NCBI GenBank assembly: GCA_963739645.1
Contig: CAVUBM010000112.1
Location: 1-64,000 of the forward strand
DNA from: JASHPR01 sp963739645
GTDB taxonomy: Bacteria > Actinomycetota > Actinomycetes > Streptosporangiales > Streptosporangiaceae
DNA length: 64,000 nt
Direction of reading: 5' to 3'
Shown: piece after piece, positions 17,600 to 24,014 of the stretch
Layout of the letters: each line of letters begins with the position of its first letter
Position numbering within the stretch: the first letter of the stretch is position 1
The notes under the pieces: model-generated
Told to the model about the DNA's origin: nothing
Database searches by the model: none
The model's input: the letters and a program-made list of their open reading frames with translations, nothing else
Translations under genes and position numbers: made by a program

Positions 17600-19729
17600 G
17601 TGTCCCAGCCGCTGTTGCGACACATTGCTCGCCGTGCTGTGCAAGTAACGATCTTGACGATTGGCGTCGTGGCCGTCTTGCTGGGACTGTCGCGGCAGGC
17701 ACACGCGGCGGATTCGCCCACGTCTGCGCTGGCACCAGCCACGTCGGCCGTAACGGCATCGGCTACCTCGACTGTCACCTCGGCGGCTACGGCCACGACC
17801 GGGTCGGCCGCACCCGCGCAGTCAGCCGCCGCGAGCAGCGGTTCTGGCGCCTCCTCGGCTGCCACGTCGGCCGCTGGGTCCGACCCGTCCACCGCGACCA
17901 CCCCGCCATCGGCCGATCCGGCTAACAACTCGGGCTCGGGTAGCTCGGGAGCCACGTCGGCCGCGGGGTCGGTTGTCTCGGCCGTCACCGGCACCGTCTC
18001 GAGCGCCGTCGGTGCGGCAGGGTCAGCCGCTCCCGCGCAGCCGGCCACGAGCTCTGCCCCAGCTGCTACGTCGGCTGCAGCGCCGGTCGCTTCGGCCGCG
18101 ACGTCAGCTGCCACATCGGCCGCTGGGTCCGACCCGTCCACCGCGACCACCCCGCCGGCCGACCCCGCCAAGAACCCGGGTACGGGTACCGCGGCTGTCT
18201 CGGGAGCCACGTCGGCTGTGAGCTCGGTTGTCTCGGCGGTCACAGACACGACGGGTTCGGCTGCCGCTGCGCAGCCGGCCGTCGCGAGCACTGGCTCTGG
18301 CGCCAGCTCCGCGATCGCGCCGGCCAACCCGCCCGCGGATTCGGGCATCGGCAGCGCGGTCTCGGCGGCTACGTCGGCTGCGGCGCCGGTTGTCTCGGCT
18401 GCTACCGGAACGACCGGTTCGGCTGCCGCTGCCGCGCAGCCGGCGGCCGCGAGCACCGGCTCCGCCCCGGGTCCGGTGTCGGCCGCCACGTCGGCCGTGG
18501 CGCCCATCGTCTCGGCCGCCGCCGCGTCGGTTGCCCCCGCCGTCAGCGCGCTCACCGGGACGCTGAACCTGCCCGCCACCCCGAACACGCCAACGCTGGC
18601 TCCGGTTATCTCCACCGTCACCGGCGCGGTTGGTTCGACTGGCGGTTCGGTGGTCCCGGTCTCGACGGCCACGGGTGCGGTTGCTCCGGTCGTGTCCACG
18701 GCGACGGGTGCGGTTGCTCCGGTCGTGTCGACCGCGACGGGTGCGGTTGCTCCGGTCGTAGCGACCGTGACCGGGGCGGTTGCTCCGGTGGTGTCGACCG
18801 CGACGGGTGCTGGGGTGGCTCCGGTGGTGTCGACGGCCACGGGTGTTCTCGCCCCGGTCGTGGCCACGGTGACCGGGACGCTGGCTCCGGTGGTGACCAC
18901 GGTGACGGGGACGCTAGCCCCGGTGGTCTCGACGGCCACGGGTGTGCTGGTCCCGGTGGTGTCGACCGTGACGGATGCGCTGGCTCCGGTCGTGGCCACG
19001 GTGACCGGGACGCTGGCCCCCGTGGTGTCGACCGCGACGGGGGCGCTGGCTCCGGTAGTGACCACGGTGACGGGGGCGCTGGCTCCGGTAGTGACCACGG
19101 TGACGGGGACGCTAGCCCCGGTGGTCTCGACGGCCACGGGTGTGCTGGTCCCCGTGGTGTCGACGGTGACCGGGGCGCTGACCCCGGTGGTGTCGACGGT
19201 GACCGGGACGCTGGCGCCGGTGGTCTCGGCCGTGACCGGTGCGCTCGCCCCGGTCGTGTCGACGGTGACGGGCGCGGTGGCCCCGGTGGTCTCCACGGTC
19301 ACTGGTGTGACCGGGTCGGCTGTGGGTGGGCCGGCGTTGCCGGGCTCAGGGGTGCCAGGTACGGCGTCGCTGATATCTGCCGCCGGCGGATCGGCCTTGG
19401 CGGTCGCTACCGCAGGGCTCGGCGCCGGGCTGCTGCTGTTCTCGCTGCTGGCGGGGGTGTCTGGCGGTGGCGGGTCGGCGGTGCCGGTGTTGGCGTTGCT
19501 GACGGTGCCGTCGGGTCTGGGTGGCGCTGGTGGGTCTGAGAGCGGTCCTGGTCCTGGTCCTGGTGGTGGTTCTGAGAGTGGCACCGGTGCTCATGGTGGT
19601 GGCGGTGTGGCGGGCGGTGTGGGTGCTGGGCTGAGCACGCATCGCTGTGTTGTGTTGTTGCGGCTGGCGCGGGCCGGTGTTGTGCGGCCGGTGTGGCGTG
19701 CGCCGTTGCCGGAGGTTCCGCCGGCGTAA
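17600..19729 (+). CDS. exported Ala/Thr/Val-rich protein with tandem 11-residue repeats
   Basis: About 709 residues from GTG 17600. Residues ~10-37 form a signal peptide (RRAVQVTILTIGVVAVLLGL, cleavage near AHA-ADS). Residues ~38-350 are Ala/Ser/Thr/Gly-rich low complexity with recurring SAATSAAGSDPSTATTPP-type blocks. Residues ~355-570 hold about 19 copies of an 11-residue unit of the form (T)GxLAPVVSTxT. The C-terminal part has a hydrophobic segment (ALAVATAGLGAGLLLFSLLA) followed by a Gly/Ser/Pro linker and a basic end. The layout suggests a stalk-like surface protein held in the membrane or wall. I recognise no named family. It lies 88 nt upstream of a LysM protein. Confidence 0.75.
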   Translation: MSQPLLRHIARRAVQVTILTIGVVAVLLGLSRQAHAADSPTSALAPATSAVTASATSTVTSAATATTGSAAPAQSAAASSGSGASSAATSAAGSDPSTATTPPSADPANNSGSGSSGATSAAGSVVSAVTGTVSSAVGAAGSAAPAQPATSSAPAATSAAAPVASAATSAATSAAGSDPSTATTPPADPAKNPGTGTAAVSGATSAVSSVVSAVTDTTGSAAAAQPAVASTGSGASSAIAPANPPADSGIGSAVSAATSAAAPVVSAATGTTGSAAAAAQPAAASTGSAPGPVSAATSAVAPIVSAAAASVAPAVSALTGTLNLPATPNTPTLAPVISTVTGAVGSTGGSVVPVSTATGAVAPVVSTATGAVAPVVSTATGAVAPVVATVTGAVAPVVSTATGAGVAPVVSTATGVLAPVVATVTGTLAPVVTTVTGTLAPVVSTATGVLVPVVSTVTDALAPVVATVTGTLAPVVSTATGALAPVVTTVTGALAPVVTTVTGTLAPVVSTATGVLVPVVSTVTGALTPVVSTVTGTLAPVVSAVTGALAPVVSTVTGAVAPVVSTVTGVTGSAVGGPALPGSGVPGTASLISAAGGSALAVATAGLGAGLLLFSLLAGVSGGGGSAVPVLALLTVPSGLGGAGGSESGPGPGPGGGSESGTGAHGGGGVAGGVGAGLSTHRCVVLLRLARAGVVRPVWRAPLPEVPPA
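18670..19305 (+). repeat. 33-nt tandem coding repeat (about 19 units)
   Basis: Each unit encodes 11 residues around APVVSTATG. Third positions and some residues vary between units, so the array is imperfect, which argues for selection on the protein and not a recent slippage array. Near-identical longer blocks recur (units around 18850-18960 and 19080-19160), pointing to higher-order duplication. Confidence 0.85.
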
Positions 19730-19817
19730 GTCCGTTCCTTCCAACCCGGTTCGAGCCGTTGGCGGCTGGGCCTGTGGGTCTGGGCGCTGATCCCCTTGGA
19801 AGGAACGTGACAAATCT

Positions 19818-21059
19818 ATGCGTGCGTGGACGAAGTCTGCGTGCGTGGTGTTCGCCTGGAGCATCGTGGTGATCTTCCTGGTGGCGGCGGTGGCATTCCA
19901 CCGGCCGGTTCATCAGGCCCAGGCGGGCACGCGCACCCCTCATGGCAGGACGCAGGTAGCTGCGCTCAGTGCGCAGGTGCCGGCGGGCAGGGCCCGGGTA
20001 TCCCCGGGTAGCAGTGGTGGTCAGGTTGGTGTGGCCAGCGCGCTGAGTGTCGCCGCAGCCCCGGTGGCGCCGGTGTCGCATCCGGTCCGGTATGTCGTGC
20101 GCGCCGGCGATTCGCTGGCGGGTATTGCCGCACGGTTTGGTGTGGCCGGCGGGTGGCCGGCGCTGTATGCGGCGAACCGGCGGGCGGTCGGCGGTGATCC
20201 GGATGTGATCGACGCTGGCCTGGTGCTGGTGGTGCCGGGTGTGGTGGCGCCGGCCCGGTACACGGTGGCGGCCGGTGACTCACTGTCGGGTATCGCCGCG
20301 GCGCTGGGCGTGGCCGGGGGCTGGCGGGCGCTGTACGCGGCGAACCGGCACCGCATCGGCGCTGACCCCGGCGTGATCAGCGCCGGGCTGGTGCTGGCTA
20401 TCCCGCGGCCGGCCACGGCCGTCCCGTCGGCAACGGCGCCGGGCCGGCCGCAGCACCCGCCGCGTCCGGCGCCCGGGGCGTCGGTGCGGCATCCGGTGTC
20501 CGCGGTGACGCCGGCTGGGTCGCGGCCGCGTGCGGCGGGCGGGATGCCGGGGTGGCTGAAGACCACGCTGCTGGCCGCTGGCCTGCTGATCGCGGGCGCG
20601 TTCGTGACCGAGCCGGTGCTGGCGGCCCGCCGCCGCCGGCAGGCCCCGGTCCCGGTGGCGCAGCCCGCCATGTCCGGCCCGCCGGGCGGCCCGCCAGGCC
20701 GACAGCCCGCCACCGGTGGGCCCACCCCGAAGCCCGGCACCCAGCCGGGTTCCCCCCAGCCCGGTACCCAGCCGGGTTCCCCCCAGCCGGGGCCGGTGCC
20801 GGTGCGGGCCGGGACAGTGCCCGGGCCGGGCCGGGCGGGTTCGCGGCGGGCTGCGGCGCGCCGGGGGCCGATTGTGCTGGCCGATCACGACCGGCTGGTA
20901 GTGACCCGCTGCCAAAGCGACGACACGGTGTATGTGCTGCGCCCGCCCGGCGCGGACCCGCAGGCCATCTTGCGGGTCGCCAGCCTGGTGCTGCCCGAGC
21001 GCCGCTACGGCGAGCTCGCCGAACAACTCGGCGTGCCCGCCAGCTGGCCGATGGACTAA
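19818..21059 (+). CDS. exported or membrane LysM-domain protein with two LysM repeats
   Basis: 413 residues from ATG 19818; GGAAGGAA lies ~14 nt upstream. An N-terminal hydrophobic segment (VVFAWSIVVIFLVAAVAF) is a signal or anchor. Two LysM modules follow, at about 90-140 (YVVRAGDSLAGIAARFGVAG) and 150-200 (YTVAAGDSLSGIAAALGVAG), each followed by WxALYAANR, expected to bind peptidoglycan or chitin. A second hydrophobic segment lies near 255-275 (LKTTLLAAGLLIAGAFV). A Pro/Gly linker then leads to a compact C-terminal domain with IVLADHDRLVVTRCQSDDTV and LVLPERRYGELAEQLG that I have seen only in actinobacterial LysM proteins. Likely a wall-associated structural or sensing protein. Confidence 0.85.
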   Translation: MRAWTKSACVVFAWSIVVIFLVAAVAFHRPVHQAQAGTRTPHGRTQVAALSAQVPAGRARVSPGSSGGQVGVASALSVAAAPVAPVSHPVRYVVRAGDSLAGIAARFGVAGGWPALYAANRRAVGGDPDVIDAGLVLVVPGVVAPARYTVAAGDSLSGIAAALGVAGGWRALYAANRHRIGADPGVISAGLVLAIPRPATAVPSATAPGRPQHPPRPAPGASVRHPVSAVTPAGSRPRAAGGMPGWLKTTLLAAGLLIAGAFVTEPVLAARRRRQAPVPVAQPAMSGPPGGPPGRQPATGGPTPKPGTQPGSPQPGTQPGSPQPGPVPVRAGTVPGPGRAGSRRAAARRGPIVLADHDRLVVTRCQSDDTVYVLRPPGADPQAILRVASLVLPERRYGELAEQLGVPASWPMD

Positions 21060-21179
21060 CCAATGCCGCTCACACCCCGGGCGGGCCAGGGGACACCCCC
21101 CCAACAGCCCCTGGCCCGCCCACCGCGGCCCCGCGATGGGCCTGACCGCCGGGACCGGGCCGGTCCGCGGTCCCGGCGG

Positions 21180-21653
21180 CTACGCCTCGCCCGGCTCCGG
21201 CGGCGTCCTGCGCCGCATGGACTCGACCAGCGCGGCCACGTGACGCCGCTCCTCGGGAGTCAGCTCGTCGATGCTGGCGATCAGGAGCTCCCGTTCCGGG
21301 TCGCCTGGGCTTTCCTCGGCGATCGGGACGTCGTCGTAGTAGTGCAGGCCGGTGGACTCGGCGGCGGCCGCGCGGACTACGGCGACCGGCACGTCGAGGC
21401 CTTTGGCCAGCGCATCGAGCGTGGCCGGGCGGGGCGGCCGACCCAGGTTCGGCGTTGTGGCCAGGGTGTAGACGGTGGAACGGGGCAATCCGCCGCGCCG
21501 GGCGACGTCGCCGTACGACCAGCTCCGCTCGCGCATCCGCCGGTGGATCAGGCGCCGGAGCGGGTTGATCGGCTGGGCCGACAGCGCTGCGGCGGCGGGG
21601 CGTGGCCGCTCCGCGAGCGGCTCTCGCTCATCCCCCGTCGCATGCGCCGTCAT
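21180..21653 (-). CDS. XRE-family transcriptional regulator of the peptide cassette
   Basis: About 157 residues from ATG 21653 (GTG 21659 is an alternative). Residues ~30-90 form a helix-turn-helix: RRLIHRRMRERSWSYGDVAR, GGLPRSTVYTLATTP, then a LDALAKGLDVPVAVVRAAAA segment. The C-terminal part is acidic and ends with a helix LTPEERRHVAALVESMRRR, a short dimerisation or sensor tail. It is divergent from the small peptide gene; the 240-bp intergenic region holds a perfect dyad over the peptide promoter, so repression of that gene is the simplest model. It is expected to be cytoplasmic and DNA-binding. Confidence 0.85.
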   Translation of the reverse strand: MTAHATGDEREPLAERPRPAAAALSAQPINPLRRLIHRRMRERSWSYGDVARRGGLPRSTVYTLATTPNLGRPPRPATLDALAKGLDVPVAVVRAAAAESTGLHYYDDVPIAEESPGDPERELLIASIDELTPEERRHVAALVESMRRRTPPEPGEA

Positions 21654-21707
21654 GGTCACCAACCTAACCCGTCCTCGCTCGCTGAACTCAGTCGCGAACC
21701 CTCCGCA

Positions 21708-21736
21708 TTGACTGTCCAGAACCGTTGCTGTACGGT
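21708..21736 (+). promoter_or_regulatory. promoter for the 69-aa peptide gene
   Basis: TTGACT (21708-21713), a 17-nt spacer and TACGGT (21731-21736, the actinobacterial TAnnnT -10 form). Transcription would start near 21743, leaving a leader of about 150 nt before the peptide start. Confidence 0.6.
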
Positions 21737-21749
21737 GGTCACCGTACAG
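21728..21749. promoter_or_regulatory. perfect 22-bp operator dyad overlapping the -10 box
   Basis: Arms CTGTACGGTG and CACCGTACAG are perfect inverted repeats around a GT centre. They cover the -10 element and probable start point, the classic position for a repressor. GTAC-type half sites suit an XRE dimer; the divergent XRE gene is the obvious binder. Confidence 0.7.
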
Positions 21750-21752
21750 TAC

Positions 21753-21770
21753 GTACGCCGAAAAGCGTAC
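21753..21770. promoter_or_regulatory. second inverted repeat downstream of the operator
   Basis: GTACGC - CGAAAA - GCGTAC, 6-bp perfect arms. Shares the GTAC core with the main operator and could be an auxiliary site or the foot of an mRNA leader hairpin. Confidence 0.5.
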
Positions 21771-21893
21771 ACCGAGCCCGTCGCCCGGCGCCACAGCGGA
21801 GCTGGGCGGTCTCGGAGGCCCTGTGCGGCCGAGAACGCGGGCCAACCCCGGACCTGCCCGGTCTCGGGGGGGATTAGCCCCAAAGGAGGCACC

Positions 21894-22103
21894 ATGTCCA
21901 CCGCTGTGACCATGCAGGACCTCGAGCTCGAGACGGCCGAACTGCTGCCGAGCCGGGAGACCCTGAACTGCTGCCACAACCGCAGCGCCGGCTTCAGCTT
22001 CACCCAGGTGAACGCGAGCCAGAACGGCAACACCGCCCAGTTCGGCCTGCTGAACATCTCTGCCCTCAACGGCAACCTCAGCGGCAACAACATCGCGCTG
22101 TAA
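21894..22103 (+). CDS. 69-aa leader/core-type peptide, putative RiPP or amyloid-like peptide precursor
   Basis: ATG 21894 follows an ideal AAAGGAGG site with 5-nt spacing, which marks a highly translated gene. Residues ~1-25 are acidic and leader-like (MQDLELETAELLPSRETL). Residues ~26-69 are strikingly different: NCCHNRS, then Asn/Gln/Gly/Ser-rich sequence with two imperfect repeats (VNASQNGN and LNISALNGN) ending SGNNIAL. There is no lysine, one arginine per half, two adjacent cysteines and many Asn. This leader/core split resembles ribosomally made, post-translationally processed peptides; the Asn/Gln-Gly spacing also recalls curlin-type beta-solenoid repeats. No modification enzyme is adjacent, only an M50 protease. 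Real gene: high confidence; class: inference. Confidence 0.8.
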   Translation: MSTAVTMQDLELETAELLPSRETLNCCHNRSAGFSFTQVNASQNGNTAQFGLLNISALNGNLSGNNIAL

Positions 22104-22167
22104 TAGCCATCCGGCTCGCTCCGCAGTCTTGCTGCGCATTACTTAGAGGCGGATGCGCAGCAAAAAA

Positions 22168-22204
22168 GGGAGGGCCGTCCTGATCCCGTCGGGGCGGCCC
22201 TCCC
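22168..22204 (+). terminator. strong hairpin between peptide and protease genes
   Basis: Stem GGGAGGGCCG / CGGCCCTCCC, 10 perfect GC-rich pairs, 17-nt loop. No U-tract follows on the plus strand, though a run of six A precedes it, so it would have a U-tract if read from the minus strand. Between a tiny gene and its protease it probably limits read-through so that peptide exceeds protease. Confidence 0.75.
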
Positions 22205-22285
22205 GCCTTGCGGGCCGATCTGGCCGGGCCGCGCGCCCAGGCATTCCTGACGCCCCAGCTGAGCACGCGAGGGAGGAGCAGACCC

Positions 22286-23704
22286 GTGACCGTGACCGCA
22301 GGGCACATGACCAACGGGCACAAGGCCCCCGCGTCGCCTCCGGCGGGTACAGCCGGGCCCACAGGGGCGCCCCGGCTGGCCGACGGGGTTGAGCTGCTCG
22401 GCGCGTACCAGGACTCTGGCTACAGCCAGCCACCGTCGCTGGTGCGGCGGCCCGACGGCCAGGTCATCCAGATGTCGCCGCTGCTGTACCAGGTCACCTC
22501 CCGGATCGATGGCTCCCGTGCCCCCGCCGCCATCGCCGACCTGGTCAGCGCCGACCTGGGCCGGTCGCTGACCGCCGACCAGGTCCGCTATCTCATCACC
22601 GCCAAGCTGCTGCCCCTGGGCATCGTCGCCGACCAGGACGCCCGGGCTGCCCTGCCCAAGGCGAGCCCGCTGCTCGCGCTCAGGGCCCGCGCCACCTTGC
22701 TGCCCGAACGCGCCGCCAACGCCGCCGGGACGCTGCTCCGGCCGCTGTTCCGGTGGCCGGTCATCGTGGCCGTGGTCGCGAGTGTCGCGGCCGTGGACTA
22801 CTGGCTGTTCGCCGCGCACGGGCTGGGGTCCGGGCTGCAGCAGATCCTGCGCAACCCGGTCGGGCTGCTGGCCGTGTTCGGCCTGACCCTGGTCTCCGCC
22901 GCGTTCCACGAGTGCGGTCACGCCGCCGGCTGCCGCTACGGCGGCGCCCGGCCGGGCGTGGTCGGAGTCGGCATCTACCTGGTCTGGCCCTCGTTCTTCA
23001 CCAACGTCACCGACTCCTACCGGCTCAGCCGGGCCGGGCGGCTGCGCACCGACCTCGGCGGCCTGTACTTCAACCTGATCTTCATCCTGGCTCTGGCCGG
23101 CATCTACTCGGCCACCTCGGCCGGGATCCTGCTCGTGGTCATCGCGGTCACGCACCTGGAGATGCTCGAGCAGCTGATGCCGTTCGTCCGCTTCGACGGC
23201 TACTTCGTCCTCAGCGACCTCACCGGTGTGCCGGACCTGTTCGCCCGCGTCGTCCCCATCATCCGCGGCATCGGGCCCAAGGGCCGGCGAGACCCGCGCG
23301 TGGCCGGCCTGCGGCGCCGGGCCCGGATCGTGGTCACTGGCTGGGTGCTGTGCGTCATCCCGCTGCTTCTGGCCGGCATGGGGTACCTCCTGCTGCGCCT
23401 CCCCGCGATCAACCGGGCGCTGTGGCGGTCCGGGACCAGGCAGGCGCACCTCATGTCCGCCGCGGCCGCCGGGCACCACTACGCGATGGCCGCGGTCGAT
23501 GCGCTCGGCGTGGCCCTGCTGGCCCTGTCGTTGCTGGGTTCGCTCTACATCGTGATCGGGCTGGCCCGGCGGCTGGCCACCCTGGGCCTGCGGTGGTCCG
23601 CCGGGCGGGCGGGCCGCCGCCTCCTGGTCGCCGTGGCCGGCCTGGCCTGCCTGACCGCGCTGGCCGCCCTCTGGAACCTGCAGGGCCAGTTCCACGGGTG
23701 GTAG
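22286..23704 (+). CDS. M50-family membrane zinc metalloprotease with N-terminal PqqD-like domain
   Basis: About 472 residues; GTG 22286 follows GGGAGGAG. Residues ~35-115 form a PqqD/RRE-like winged helix (SLVRRPDGQVIQMSPLLYQV, AAIADLVSADLGRSLTADQV), the fold that binds leader peptides. The rest is a polytopic M50 protease: transmembrane PVIVAVVASVAAVDYWLF, zinc motif HECGH at residues 208-212 and third ligand region FVRFDGYFVLSDLTG with Asp ~304, plus further membrane segments to the end (TALAALWNLQ). This matches 'putative peptide zinc metalloprotease' proteins found with secreted peptide clusters. It lies 180 nt after the 69-aa peptide and probably cleaves or exports it at the membrane. 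Confidence 0.9.
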   Translation: MTVTAGHMTNGHKAPASPPAGTAGPTGAPRLADGVELLGAYQDSGYSQPPSLVRRPDGQVIQMSPLLYQVTSRIDGSRAPAAIADLVSADLGRSLTADQVRYLITAKLLPLGIVADQDARAALPKASPLLALRARATLLPERAANAAGTLLRPLFRWPVIVAVVASVAAVDYWLFAAHGLGSGLQQILRNPVGLLAVFGLTLVSAAFHECGHAAGCRYGGARPGVVGVGIYLVWPSFFTNVTDSYRLSRAGRLRTDLGGLYFNLIFILALAGIYSATSAGILLVVIAVTHLEMLEQLMPFVRFDGYFVLSDLTGVPDLFARVVPIIRGIGPKGRRDPRVAGLRRRARIVVTGWVLCVIPLLLAGMGYLLLRLPAINRALWRSGTRQAHLMSAAAAGHHYAMAAVDALGVALLALSLLGSLYIVIGLARRLATLGLRWSAGRAGRRLLVAVAGLACLTALAALWNLQGQFHGW

Positions 23705-23898
23705 ATGCGAGAAGCCGCCACACCCACGTCCGCCGGAAGGCGACGTGACCAGAGCGCCGGCACGGGCCCGCGGGAGGTACAGGCCCGTGCCGGCCTGTCT
23801 GCCGGGAACAGGCTGCTGGCCCGGGCGGGAGGGCCGGACCTCCGCCTCCCTGGCAGGTCCTGGCACCGGCACGACGCGGGCTGGCTAAACTGGCCAGC

Positions 23899-23988
23899 AG
23901 ACCCCTCGCACGGCGTTTATCCCGCCAACCCCCCCAGGGCCGGAAGGCAGCAAGGGTACGCGGGCTCTGACGGGTGTGCGAGGGGTCC
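23899..23988 (+). ncRNA. ffs: signal recognition particle RNA (4.5S type)
   Basis: The conserved SRP apical motif GGCCGGAAGGCAGCAAGG lies in the middle (from 23938). The ends pair as a long helix: GACCCCTCGCAC at the 5' side with GTGCGAGGGGTCC at the 3' side. Length is about 90 nt, the short bacterial form without an Alu domain. TAAACT at 23885-23890 is a plausible -10 box. The position immediately before dnaX is the usual actinobacterial arrangement. Ends are estimated from the terminal helix. Confidence 0.92.
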
Positions 23989-24014
23989 CTTCCCGTCCTC
24001 GTGAGGATGAGGCA

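Noticed and set aside
18670..19305. CRISPR-like regular repeats
   Set aside because: Units are contiguous without spacers, keep the reading frame and encode an 11-residue protein repeat.
17548..19584. A 678-codon open frame antisense to the repeat protein
   Set aside because: It mirrors the 33-nt repeats, lacks a signal peptide or domain, and the plus strand has a signal peptide, a plausible start and a membrane segment.
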